NCBI GenBank assembly: GCA_017893485.1
Contig: CM030360.1
Span: 4,018,467-4,082,466, forward strand
Direction: 5' to 3'
Length of the DNA stretch: 64,000 bases
DNA from: Hemerocallis citrina
Lineage: Eukaryota; Streptophyta; Magnoliopsida; Asparagales; Asphodelaceae
Under the pieces are notes generated by a model. It was not told the origin of the DNA, ran no database searches, and was given only the letters and a program-made list of their open reading frames with translations. The position numbers and the translations under genes were made by a program. Below, piece by piece: positions 44,601 through 54,948 of this stretch (position 1 is the first letter of the stretch; the number at the start of each line of letters is the position of its first letter).

Positions 44601-46060
44601 AGAGAGCCATTTGGGAGACGAGTTTGAGGAGCAGCTCTAGGAGAGAGTTGTGAGCTCCGAACTCGTTGAGAGGAGGTCCGAGCGGAGCGAAGAGCTCGGC
44701 TCTGGAAGAGAGCCATTTGGGAGACAAGTGTAAGGAGGAACTCTAGGAGAGAGTTGTGCTCCAAACTTGTTGAGAAGAGGTCCGCTTCGGCGCCGAGCGG
44801 AGGGAAGAGCTCGGCTCTGGAAGAGAGCCATTTGTGAGATGAGTTTGAGGAGCAACTCTTGGAGAGAGTTTTGAGCTCCGAACTCGTTGAGAAGAGGTCC
44901 GCTTCGGGGATGAGCGGAGCGAAGAGCTCAGCTCTGGAAGAGAGCTATTTGTGAGACGAGTGTGAGGAGGGACTCTATGAGAGAGTTGTGCTCCAAACTC
45001 GTGCAGAAGAGGTCCGCTTCGGCGGCGAGCGAAGGGAAGTGCTCGGCCCTGGAAGAGAGCCATTTGTGAGATGAGTTTGAGGAGCAACTCTTGGAGAGAG
45101 TTGTGAGCTCCGAACTCGTTGAGAAGAGGTCCGCTTCGGCGGCGAGCGGAGGGAAGAGCTCGGCTCTGGAAGAGAGCCATTTGTGAGATGAGTTTGAGGA
45201 GCAACTCTTGGAGAGAGTTTTGAGCTCCGAACTCGTTGAGAAGAGGTCCGCTTCGGAGGCGAGCGGAGGGAAGAGCTCGGCCCTGGAAGAGAGCTATTTG
45301 AAAGACGAGTGTGAGGAGGGACTCTAGGAGAGAGTTGTGCTCTAAACTCGTTGAGAAGAGGTCCGCTTCGGAGGCGAGCGGAGGGAAGAGCTCGGCTCTG
45401 GAAGAGAGCTATTTGTGAGGTGAGTTTGAGGAGCAATTCTAGGAGAGAGTTGTGATCTCCGAACTCGTTGAGAAGAGGTCCGCTTCGGAAGCGAGCGGAG
45501 TGAAGAGCTCGGCTCTGGAAGAGAGCCATTTGTGAGACGAGTTTGAGGAGCAACTCTAGGGGAGAGCTGTAGCTCCGAACTCGTTGATAAGAGGTCCGCT
45601 TCGGAGGCGAGCGGAGGGAAGAGCTCGGCTCTGGAAGAGAGCCATTTGTGAGACGAGTTTGAGGAGCAAGTCTAGGAGAGAGTTGTGAGCTCCGAACTCG
45701 TTGAGAGGAGGTCCGCCTTGGAGATGAGCGGAGCGAAGAGCTCGGCTCTGGAAGAGAGCCATTTGTGAGATGAGTTTGAGGAGCAACTCTAGGGGAGAGA
45801 TGTAGCTCCGAACTCGTTGATAAGGGGTCCGCTTCGGCGGCGAGCAGAGTGAAGAGATCGGCTCTGGAAGAGAGCCATTTGTGAGACGAGTGTGAGGAGC
45901 AACTCTAGGGGAGAGCTGTAGCTCCGAACTCGCTGATAAGGGGTCCGCTTCGGCGGCGAGCGGAGTGAAGAGCTCGGCTCTGGAAGAGAGCCATTTGTGA
46001 GACGAGTGTGAGGAGCAACTCTAGGGGAGAGCTGTAGCTCCGAACTCGCTGCTTATGTGA
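44590..46060 (-). repeat. Tandem array 1 of the LARD, about 117-bp unit
   Basis: About twelve units, each with GAAGAGGTCCGCTTCGG, GAAGAGCTCGGCTCTGGAAG and GAGCAACTCTAGGAGAGAGT. GGTCCGC starts fall at about 44779, 44896, 45011, 45129, 45245, 45360, 45478 and 45594. On the minus strand most units are 39 codons long and stay open across several copies (RVAPQTHLTNGSLPEPSSSL). Confidence 0.9.
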
Positions 46061-46625
46061 GAGAATTAACGGTTGTGGGAGCAATTCCGAATGGCGAACC
46101 ACTTCTAACCCGCTGAAGAGCAGGTTATTTGAAGAGGAATCAAGCCAAGTGTTGGACTCCGAACCATCGGTAGAGGTGTTCAACGGTTGTGGGAGCAATT
46201 CCGAATGGCGAACCACTTCTAACCCGCTGAAGAGCAGGTTATTTGAAGCAGAATCGAGCCAAGTGTTGGACTCCAAACCATCGGTAAAGGTAGTCAACGG
46301 TTGTGGGAGCAATTCCGAATGGCGAACCACTTCTAACCCGCTGAAGAGCAGGTCATTTGAAGCAGAATCGAGCCAAGTGTTGGACTCCGAACCGTCGGTA
46401 GAGGTATTCAACGGTTGTGGGAGCAATTCCGAATGGCAAACCACTTCTAACCCGTTGAAGAGCGAGTTATTTGAAGCAGAATCGAGCCAAGTGTTGGACT
46501 CCGAACCATCGGTAGAGGAATTCAACGGTTGTGGGAGCAATTCCGAATGGCAAACCACTTCTAACCCGCTGAAGAGCGAGTTATTTGAAGCAAAATCGAG
46601 CCAAGTGTTGGACTCCGAACCCGTT
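46061..46625 (-). repeat. Tandem array 2 of the LARD, 114-bp unit
   Basis: Five copies begin at GGTTGTGGGAGCAATTCCGA: 46071, 46185, 46299, 46413, 46527. The minus strand is continuously open with a 38-residue repeat (SELLPQPLNTSTDGSESNTW, then LDSASNNLLFSGLEVV); the plus strand is also open through most of it. Confidence 0.93.
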
Positions 46626-47440
46626 GAGATGAGGTCCGCCTGGGAGGTGAGCGGAGCAAAGAGTTCGGCTCTGGAAGAGAGCCATTTGGGAGAAGAGTTT
46701 GGGGAGCAACTCTAGGGGAGAGTTGTGAGCTCCGAACTCGTTGAGAAGAGGTCCGCTTCGGAGGCGAGCAGAGTGAAGAACTTGGCTCTGGAAGAGAGCC
46801 ATTTGTGAGATGAGTTTGAGGAGCAGCTCTAGGAGAGAGTTGTGCGCTCCGAACTCGTTGAGAAGGGGTCCGCTCCGAGGTGAGCGGAGTGGAGAGCTCG
46901 GCTCTCGAAGAGAGCCGTTTGGGAGAAGAGTTTGGGGAGCAACTCTAGGAGAGAGTTGTGCGCTCTGAACTCGTGGAGAAGAGGTCCGCTCCGAGGTGAG
47001 CAGAGTGGAGAGCTCGGCTCTAGAAGAGAGCCGTTTGGGAGAAGAGTTTGGGGAACAACTCTAGGAGAGAGTTGTGCGCTCCGAACTCGTCGAGGAGAGG
47101 TCTGCTCTGAGGTGTGCAGAGTGAAGAGCTCGGCTCTAGAAGAGAGCCGTTTGGGAGACAAATTTGAGGAGCAACTCTAGGAGAGAGTTGTGCGCTCCGA
47201 ACTCGTTGAGAAGGGGTCCGCTCCGAGGTGAGCGGAGTGGAGAGCTCGGCTCTGGAAGAGAGCCGTTTGGGAGAAGAGTTTGGGGAGCAACTCTAGGAGA
47301 GAGTTGTGCGCTCTGAACTCGTTGAGAAGAGATCCGCTCCGAGGTGAGCAGAATGGAGAGCTCGGCTCTGGAAGAGAGCCGTTTGGGAGACAAGTTTGAG
47401 GAGCAACTCTAGGAGAGAGTTGTGCGCTCCGAACTTGTTG
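46626..47440 (-). repeat. Tandem array 3 of the LARD, diverged relatives of array 1
   Basis: About seven units with GGTCCGCTCCGAGGTGAGC, GAGAGCTCGGCTCT and GAGAGTTGTGCGCTC. Most lack the TTCGGCGG of array 1, so the two blocks diverged before or while each expanded. Confidence 0.88.
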
Positions 47441-48237
47441 GTTAAGGTAAGTAAGTTGCGGGAGCAGCCATGTAGAAGAAGCTCTACAATAAGGTGAAGA
47501 CCTCTTGGGAGGAGCTGGGAGATTCTGAGTCTTAAAGCTCGGCGAGCCCTTCGGTTCGTTTGTTGGCTCCTCAGGGGGGAAGCTCGGGCGAGGAGCTCGG
47601 TGACGAGGAGTTCGGAGGTTGGAGCTCGATGGTTTGAGCTCAGTGAGTTGGAGTCGAAGTCAGAGCTCGACGACGGAGCAGACGAGAAGAGGGGTCGAGC
47701 TTGGCATGGGGAGAGCTCGACGGAGCCATGGGAGATGGAGCTCGAGCTTCGACGGAGCTTGGGGAGTGGAGCTCGGCGCTCCTTCGGGCGAGGGAGGAGC
47801 TCGATAGCGAAGAGGAAGCTCGGGAGGTTGGAGCTCGGCAATGCAGTGGATGTGAACTGTGAGCTCGGAGCTCGGAGCTCGTCGAGGGAAGCTCGCTGTC
47901 GTGGAGCTCGGCAATGCAGAGGATTTCGGTGCTCCTCATTGGAGCTCGGCAATGGAGAGGAGTTCGGAGCTCCCCATTGGAGCTCGGCCGCGAGGGGAGC
48001 TCGTCGAAGGTGGTCGACGAGTGGCGCTTGGAGCTTTTGCTTCTGCGGGTTAGGACCAGCGGGACCGTTAGGGGGTTGCTGATTCAGAAGAGGAGGCTGG
48101 TCCTGTTGGAAATGGTCCTCGGCCGGAGGAGGAAGTTGCCCCTGCTGCGGAGCGGGATGGACGGGGACTTCCTGCTGTTGACCAACAGGGTTGGGTCCAC
48201 GGTTGGACCCCCTGAATCTTACTTTTCTGGGAGGCAT
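47293..48237 (-). CDS. LARD gag-like frame: short gag start running into low-complexity repeats
   Basis: The frame of 314 codons starts 50-70 nt inside the primer site with MPPRKVRFRGSNRGPNPVG, then about 65 Pro/Gln-rich residues typical of the N-terminal tail of Ty3/gypsy Gag. From about residue 85 it is Ser/Arg/Leu-rich sequence specified by GAGCTC-type repeats and then by tandem array 3. No capsid domain or CCHC knuckle follows. It may be translated, but there is no sign that it assembles particles. In-frame length of the repeats has kept it open. Confidence 0.55.
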   Translation of the reverse strand: MPPRKVRFRGSNRGPNPVGQQQEVPVHPAPQQGQLPPPAEDHFQQDQPPLLNQQPPNGPAGPNPQKQKLQAPLVDHLRRAPLAAELQWGAPNSSPLPSSNEEHRNPLHCRAPRQRASLDELRAPSSQFTSTALPSSNLPSFLFAIELLPRPKERRAPLPKLRRSSSSISHGSVELSPCQARPLFSSAPSSSSDFDSNSLSSNHRAPTSELLVTELLARASPLRSQQTNRRARRALRLRISQLLPRGLHLIVELLLHGCSRNLLTLTNKFGAHNSLLELLLKLVSQTALFQSRALHSAHLGADLFSTSSERTTLS

Positions 48238-48288
48238 GGCTGGAGAAGAGCCAGTCGACGAGGAAGAGGCGGAGGCTATTCGTATGGG

Positions 48289-48307
48289 TTCCCACAGACG
48301 GCGCCAA
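48289..48307 (-). other. LARD primer-binding site region
   Basis: TTGGCGCCGTCTGTGGGAA on the minus strand, two bases from the 5' LTR. This fixes the orientation of the element. Confidence 0.8.
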
Positions 48308-48309
48308 TC

Positions 48310-48928
48310 TGTTACCGCTAATTCTGGTGTGGGGGTAAACAGATAGAATTTGTGGGTTCGTGGAAAAACCTGAATAGCAGATCCGAACCTGTTCGTCGGA
48401 GTTGGGATGCCGACTCCCGCCGAATACCTGCAAGGAAAGTGCGAAACACCGGGGTTGATCCCGGCGACGCACCCTCCGACGCTCTTGTCAGTAACCAGTG
48501 ATGATTAAAAAAGAGCATAAGTTGGCAAAAAGTGATTAACCTGTAACAGTGGTAGGTGGAGGGTATTTATAGTCGCCGTTGGGATCAGATTAGGAATGTG
48601 ATTCCTGTAATCTGATAAGGCATAAAATCCTCGTAATCAGATTAGGAATGTAATCCCTTAATTCCCGGTGAGAGGATAGCTGCAAATCAGGCCCGTTGAT
48701 TTAGTCAAATCAGTGACCCTGATCTCCTCTTGCTAGTCTGGGTTTGTATCGGGTCGGGACCCGTACCCAGTTGAGGTGGATCTGTTCGCGGGTTGTTGGA
48801 TCTGTGAGAAGGAGACCCAGTACCCGCTTCGGACCCGTTAGTAGGTGAAATTACCGTTTTACCCCTGAGCTTTAAGATTCGTCTCCGATGTGAACGGTCC
48901 CGATTTAATCCTATTTTTAGCCATATCA
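48310..48928 (-). repeat. LARD 5' LTR
   Basis: 619 bp, TG...CA; TATAAATA on the minus strand at 48564-48571; GAGGT follows at 48929-48933. Confidence 0.93.
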
Positions 48929-49173
48929 GAGGTCATTCACCCATGCATCATGTAGGTCCAATTTGTGAATCGATTTGTATTACTGTTGAGATCGTTCATT
49001 TTTTAAATATATGATGCATGGATGAATGATCTCTAAACTACTTGATTTTTTCCACACAAGCATCCATTAGTATGATAAATATAATGAACGAAGTTGATAT
49101 TCCATAAGGGCCCCACCAAATGAATATAATTACTTTGTATGAGAAATTTTTTCTCATACTCTATATGAGGTTC

Positions 49174-50160
49174 ACTTTTCTCATATATGAAATCAGATCA
49201 GAATCTTCGATAATATTATAATTTTGCCATGCTTACTATTTAAGTAAATAGTCGCCTAGCTAATACAGACACTAACATTAAACCGTAGGTAAACCATAGG
49301 TACTAGCTTCATGTTACCTCCATTAGCCTCTGCCATTGTTTATGCTCTCACAAAAATATTGATTGTCATCTTATAGGTGTTAGGTAATTGACGATGTTCA
49401 CTACTTACAATTTGCACCTGAGAAGAAGAAAACAACATTGTTGCATGTGCAGATTCATTTCACATATAATCCTTCTTTAGTTAGAAACTACGAACATTAA
49501 GGTTTATAATATTAGGTGATGTACATTTCACTGTATGATTGTAACTGCAAATACCATAGCAATATCCGAAGCTGAGGTTAGCAAGGAATAAACAAGAGAA
49601 CTTGTACCTTCTTTTAACTTTCCATATACAAAGATTGATGTACATATATACCTAGATTACGCAGCTGCATTTTAGGTCAGAAAAGAATTACATGATAGCA
49701 ATGTTTTCGGCCTTAGTTAATTAGTAAACTAACCATTTTCATAAGGGATGCCTATAACCTAATTTCCTGCCAAAATTAGGATTTTCGCATGTTATGTCAT
49801 GTTTATGCTTTCACAAATCAGATATATATATTGAAAAAGGAAAATTGGAGATATTGTTTTCTTAATCATCATGATCATGAATACTCTCTTACTAATATGA
49901 ATAAAGTGTAGTGCCCACAACGAAAGTCAATACGCACACAAGATCTAGATGCATCAACAACAAGATTTATCACACAATATGTAAGATCTCACAACTACCA
50001 GAAAATAACGATATACAAAGATAACAAATACTTCTTATTACTCAAGAAATACAAATGTACAAAGAGACCATACTCTATTCTCTCTCTTTCACCTTTGAAA
50101 CACTCGACACAAGACCCCTCTTGAAGTTATAGTTATGATCATTTATCTAAACCCTATGAT

Positions 50161-50229
<69 letters not shown>

Positions 50230-50349
50230 CTTTCGTTGCGCACTCTTGTGGTGCGCACAGTCGTGCGCACCCACTCTCAACCATCCGATTTGAAATCGCT
50301 TCATGATCGCGATCTAACGGTGCTGAATCTCTCCGCTCAATTGACTTAC
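49174..50349. other. Intergenic AT-rich sequence with a microsatellite
   Basis: No gene recognised. 50226-50300 has GTGCGCAC palindromes (TGGTGCGCACAGTCGTGCGC) and could be part of a small mobile element end. Confidence 0.4.
50161..50225. repeat. (TA)n(GA)n microsatellite
   Basis: About 9 TA followed by about 24 GA repeats. Confidence 0.95.
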
Positions 50350-51342
50350 TGATGGGGGACTTTTTCGTCATATCCCACTTCTTCATTTCCTCATTCTCGC
50401 GCTCTCGTATCTCTTTCTCCTCTTTAATTAGATCGAGAAACCCTAGCTCCCAAAGTGAAACGGAAGTCCCTCTTCCCCAAATTGAAATTGCAAAAACCCT
50501 CTCTATTCCTCCAAATCGAGACCCTAATCGAAATCCCCAAATCCTCTTTCACCCGACGCCCCTATTCCTTACTCGAAATCCCCAAATTCTCTTCACCTCG
50601 AAACTTTAGCTTCACCTCAGCTCGCCCCCGACGCTCCTCTTCGCTGTCGAAACCCCAGAAGCAGCTTCCACCTCAAATCTCACTGACGTAGATATTACAT
50701 CTCTCCTAGCTCTGACATCAACTCTTCCCCTTTGCCGGTGCTCGCTCTGTACATTTTTTTCCTTCGAAAATCTACATCCACACGGCCCAGCATCTCCCGA
50801 TCTGAGGTATAATTTGAGGCCTAAATTTTTTCCTTTTATCTTCCTCTTTGGTTAGAACCCAATGTGTCTGTGAGGTAAGAGTGATTTTAGCTAAAAAAGA
50901 TGAGTGGAACAGTGTGCTAGAGTGATCTTGCTAGAGTATTTGGCTGTGCCAGTAGCTGCATAGGTTACGTAGAATTTTGTTGTATGCTGCAAAAATTTAA
51001 AAATGTATTTATGATTGGTTTCTTGAAATTTGATTATATATTGCTAATTTCTAATAGGTATGAAGAGTGGGGAAGGCTGCTCACAACTTGGTGACAATTT
51101 TTTGTCAGTACATGAAGGTGATTTTACACCCATAGTTGACGATCATCTAATACCAAAGGTAGGTATGACATTTGATACTCTTGAACAAGTAGAACATTTT
51201 TATAATAGTTATGCGAAATGTGATGGCTTTCGAATGCGTAAGGGAGGTCAGAAACTCAAGGATGGTGAGGTAGTGGACAAGACATTTCTTTGTAATAAAG
51301 CGGGGTGTCGAAAAGTAAAGAATAATGAAGTTAGGATGGAAA
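50350..51342 (+). pseudogene. Second FRS gene, 5' leader and first coding part, cut by a CACTA element
   Basis: The coding part starts at the ATG 51060-51062, three bases after a TAG acceptor-like end, and reads MKSGEGCSQLGDNFLSVHEG, then VGMTFDTLEQVEHFYNSYAK, CDGFRMRKGG and KTFLCNKAGCRK. This is the beginning of a FAR1 DNA-binding domain, including the first Cys ligands. At 51343 the frame meets CACTACAA and enters GC-rich repeat sequence, ending in a false stop at 51471. Upstream, 50430-50700 has a pyrimidine-rich leader with AAACCCTAG, followed by a probable intron. The remainder of the gene would have to lie beyond both nested insertions, outside the window. It is not a close copy of the FRS at 1-311: the proteins align only around the F..YA..GF..RK core. 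Confidence 0.82.
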
Positions 51343-53079
51343 CACTACAAATGATCACCTATTCCCCGGCATTTATTTTGCCATTTCCCGGCGTTTATAA
51401 ACGCCGGAGATGTATCCCACGGCGTTACCAAAAATGCCGCCGCAAACGCCGTCCATTCCCCCACCGGGGTTGATTCATGGAATCCCCGGCGTTTGAAAAC
51501 GCCGGGGAATGTATAAGAAACCCCGGTGTTTGTTAGTTTTAACCCGGCACTTTAAACGCTGGGTTTATGATTTCATTTTTTTTTTTTTTTGCATTTAAAA
51601 ATCCCCAGTGTTTGTAGAAACGCAAGGGTAGGTTTTTGAATTTTTTTCCCTATTTCAAATTACGGAATACAAATATAATATTTAAATAGACAAATTAACC
51701 TATACGCATTTCATAATAATAATCAATACAATATATTTTATAATTAAGCACTCACCGAAGTCATTTGATAACAAAATTCAAATTGAAGTCTCATACGAAA
51801 TTCGTTTTATTGATATTTAATCTCATACATATATAAAGTCTGATTTACATTGTTCTTCGGGTACAAATTTGCACAAATATACAAGATGTAAAACACCCTT
51901 GTCTTCTGGTGTAAAGTATCAGACCATCATACATATGAAACTGGAATAAAGCAGCAGAAAAAAACTATCTAGCTCCAAAACAACTGAAAGTGTCTTCACT
52001 TGGATCAAGAGCTTCAAGTCATCTGCATCAGTGATACTTCAAACAGGGTATCATATGCGAAGAACACCTTCTCAAGAAGAAGTTGCCATCAGTCATCAAG
52101 CATAATCACATCAAGCATAATCACATCTGCAAAGTAAGCATTGAAATGCAAGTAATAAAGGAGCTGCCATCAGTCATCAAGCAAGCATAATCACATCTGC
52201 AAAGTAAGCATTGAAATGCAAGTAATAAAGGAGCTCCTCAATCAACTTATGTGTGATTTATGTGTGATTACTGCCTACCTTCGCTTGATAACTTCACAAA
52301 CTCCGTACATATATGCAATAACAACTTCCTTCTACATTCCAAGGATTGTGTCAAATACAAATCATAACAGATCATCATGGTCAGAATATATAATCTTCAT
52401 GGTAAGATAGGATGACACAATCCGAAACATTTCTTATATTCATGAGCAAACTATGGGTCAATCAATATTTACATGATAAACAAAGCATTGCCTTATTGGA
52501 AAACCACAGTGAAGCGAAGATCCTTTATACAGGCACTGCGTTTGCAGTTTAAACGTGATAAAGGATGAAATCATTTCAATATTTATATATGGAAATACTA
52601 TTGCAAGTTTTATACATTATAATTAGTGAAAAGGGGCTAAGAGGCTGCAGAAGTTAACAAGCAGGTCAAAAGGGGGCCAATAGGACTGACATGCCTACAG
52701 TATGGGAATTGAACAGACAAATCCTGCTATCCCACTATGCAAAACGCTTGAATCAACCTAACAAAATCCTAAATACAACAATTTCTAACATAGCAAAAGG
52801 CCTCAATTCATAATCAGTTACGCTTCACAGAACGTTGTCCTTTTTACACTAGGCAAGGATAATTGAATATTTGTGATTAACGCAAACAAGTGACATACAT
52901 AATAAGCACAATATAACCCTTCATTTGCATTATGAATTTCTTCAAGCTTATAAAGTGTTGCAGAGTTAAATACAACATCTGAAGTAGTACATGAGCAAAT
53001 TTATATTCTCAAACGGAATATATATATATATGAGAAATTACAACAACAACAACAAAATTATACTGTCCAGGTTGACAAG
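51343..53079 (+). mobile_element. CACTA (En/Spm) element, left part only
   Basis: Starts CACTACAAATG and is followed for about 250 bp by subterminal repeats built on GGCGTTT/AAACGCC, several as hairpins (CCCCGGCGTTTATAAACGCC; GGCGTTTGAAAACGCC). The remainder is AT-rich with no transposase recognised. No TTTGTAGTG end is found before the chromovirus begins at 53080, so the right end should be outside the window. Confidence 0.72.
52084..52235 (+). repeat. Tandem duplication in the CACTA interior
   Basis: Two copies of about 75 bp share GCCATCAGTCATCAAG, ATAATCACATCTGCAAAGTA and GCATTGAAATGCAAGTAATA. Confidence 0.9.
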
Positions 53080-53636
53080 TGTAATATCCTGATTTTTCAA
53101 TTAATGAAAAATTATTTATCTTGCACGTAGTGTGCACGTGCAATATTTTATTATGATGTGTATAAATAATTAAATATTTTCTCACATTATTTTGTACAAA
53201 AAGCCTTTCTTTAAATAAATAAAAAAAGCCTTATTTTAATTTAATTAAAAGCCCTTTTTCTTAAAAATCCCAAAAATGTATTTTTATTTTTTCTTAATAA
53301 ACCATTTTGGCCCAAAAAGAAAGCCCATGAATTAATCTCTTTTAATTAAACTTATCATGTAGAAGATTTTTTTTAACTAATTTATTTTTATACAAAATTA
53401 AAATGTACAAATTTTTGGCCTAGTTGCATGCACGTGCACTACACGTACACGTGCAATGCACACTCTCTTTCTAGGCCGGATTGCTTCTTTTTTGGAGGGA
53501 GATTTGATTTTGATCATGGTGTTTATGGAGGTAGTTTTGGGGATGTGCGTAGTTTTTATAACTCCTACTTTAATCTAGGCCCTTCATTCTACAACCAACC
53601 ACTCAATCTTGGCCCTCCATTTCACCTATTCTCTAG

Positions 53637-53644
53637 TATAAATA
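53637..53644 (+). promoter_or_regulatory. TATA box of the 5' LTR
   Basis: TATAAATA, followed by CCCCCCC. The same box is at 61170-61177 in the 3' LTR. Confidence 0.6.
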
Positions 53645-54757
53645 CCCCCCCCTCTCATGGCTATTTTCATATGCTATTTTATATTTCCAAACTATAGTCT
53701 TATTGTAGTAATAGTGTGAGTTATAAAAGATAGAGAGATTGTGTGGGATTTGCTTGCTTGTTCCAAGAAGGAGTGGCCGGCATCATTCCAAGGAGAAGAA
53801 GCTTTTGGTGTGTGCTTGGAGGCTTGAAGCTTGTGCGCGCTTTTGGCTAGGAGGTGGTGCTTTCATTCGCAAGGCTTGTGTTGCTAAATTTGTTTAGTTC
53901 TCTCCATTCAAGGTGGGTAAACATTTCATATTTCTAATATAGGTCCATGCTAGTTTCAACTATCAAAAGATGCATGAAAAATACTAATAAGAGCCCACTT
54001 TAATTGAGTAGTTAGTATATGAATTGTTTGAAATGTGGTGATTAATGTGTGTATGGCTCTAGTATTAAAATTAAATTGTGTGTAGAATGCCCCATGATTA
54101 TTAGTATGAAGTTATGATGGTGATTAAATTTATTTAAGAATGTTGTTAGTATGAATTGAGATATGATGCATGAATAAGAACGCTTGTTAATTGTAAAGTT
54201 GAAACATGGAATTTATTAAGAAAGAGTACACTTTATTTTGGAAAAAAGAATGAATTTCTTGTATGGTTGAGTTGTGATTTATGCAACTGATAAGTGAGTA
54301 TATTTCATTGTGACATAGATTGATTAATGAAAGTACTACTCATAAAGTTAGTAGTTGAGTTGTGATGAATAGACCTTTATGTTGATATGAATATGGACTA
54401 TTAGAAACATATATATATTGGTTGAATAAAGAGTCAAATAACAGTAAATTGTCACAAGGAAATCTTTGAATAAAAAGATTAGTAGATCAATTATTTGGCA
54501 ATGTCGAAAATGCAACATATGGTAGTTTTAATAAATGACTCATGGATTTGTATGTGAAAAATATATTTTATTAGTGCAAAAATTATTCTTTTCTTACAGG
54601 TATGAACTTTATATGAATGGGGATTAATCTGGAGATTTTCAGTAATTTTTATAAAAGCAATGAGAAACCAAGCTTAATTGAACATCGAGTATTTTTGATA
54701 AACAGCGGCTAATTGATTTAAAAAGATTTTTATATGGACTGTAACAACCTGAGCTAG

Positions 54758-54811
54758 TAGCTCAGGCGGTCACTGTGTGCGTTGGCTTCTCTGGTTTGAA
54801 CGGTTCGAATC
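54758..54811 (+). promoter_or_regulatory. tRNA-like pol III promoter 1 in the 5' LTR
   Basis: A-box-like TAGCTCAGGCGG at 54758 and B-box GGTTCGAATC at 54802, 44 nt apart, which is the spacing in a tRNA gene. No acceptor stem is evident, so it is not a functional tRNA. The copy in the 3' LTR (62291-62345) has a longer tRNA-like 3' part (GGTTCGAATCCCTGGATC). Confidence 0.65.
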
Positions 54812-54894
54812 TTTTGTTTAATTCTTTCAAAACTAGTAATCAGCGAACTGAGAGTATTTATAGCTCTCAGTTGCTTTTATGCTGTGTCGGCAAT

Positions 54895-54948
54895 TGGCCT
54901 AGCGGTCTGTGCTCTAGGCTGTGTTGGTGGTGTGCTTGGGTTCGATTC
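54895..54948 (+). promoter_or_regulatory. tRNA-like pol III promoter 2 in the 5' LTR
   Basis: A-box-like TGGCCTAGCGG at 54895 and B-box GGTTCGATTC at 54939, again 44 nt apart, 137 nt downstream of the first pair. The copy in the 3' LTR is at 62445-62498. Confidence 0.65.

Larger units (their letters stand above)
41040..48928 (-). mobile_element. LARD-type Ty3/gypsy derivative (7.9 kb), no pol
   Basis: Two 619-bp LTRs (41040-41658, 48310-48928; about a dozen differences by eye), exact GAGGT duplication (41035-41039, 48929-48933), primer site and polypurine tract define a minus-strand retroelement. The primer-site region TTGGCGCCGTCTGTGGGAA is of the kind used by the Tat lineage and the rice LARD Dasheng with its partner RIRE2. 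The inside has a gag-like start, then about 2.9 kb of tandem repeats, then GC-rich GAGCTC-laden sequence and an AT-rich tail. No protease, reverse transcriptase or integrase is present. Confidence 0.9.
39604..49173. mobile_element. Long-TIR MITE split by a MULE and a LARD
   Basis: The left end (GAGCCTCATATTTGTATGAG) and the right end read backwards (GAACCTCATATAGAGTATGA) both continue into the palindrome GAGAAA..TTTCTC and ACAAAGT. Further in, CATCATGTTTATCAT, TGTGTAGAAAAAATCAAGTGG and TTTGGAGGTCATTCA on the left match inverted sequence at about 48950-49110. Removing the MULE (39656-40938) and LARD (41040-48928) leaves an element of about 390 bp. Target duplication is not clear. Confidence 0.7.

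Noticed and set aside
46149..46715. 188-codon plus-strand frame with clean repeats
   Set aside because: It is the antisense of the 114-bp tandem array; the minus strand is the sense strand of the element and is equally open.
44590..47440. CRISPR-like array
   Set aside because: Units are contiguous 114-117-bp tandem repeats without unique spacers, in a plant retroelement.
53428..53697. 89-codon frame in the LTR, repeated at 60961-61230
   Set aside because: Spans the TATA box and start region of the LTR; conservation between LTRs is a consequence of their common origin.
54758..54948. Functional tRNA genes
   Set aside because: A and B boxes are present at tRNA spacing, but I find no paired acceptor stem or credible anticodon stem, so only tRNA-like promoters are called.
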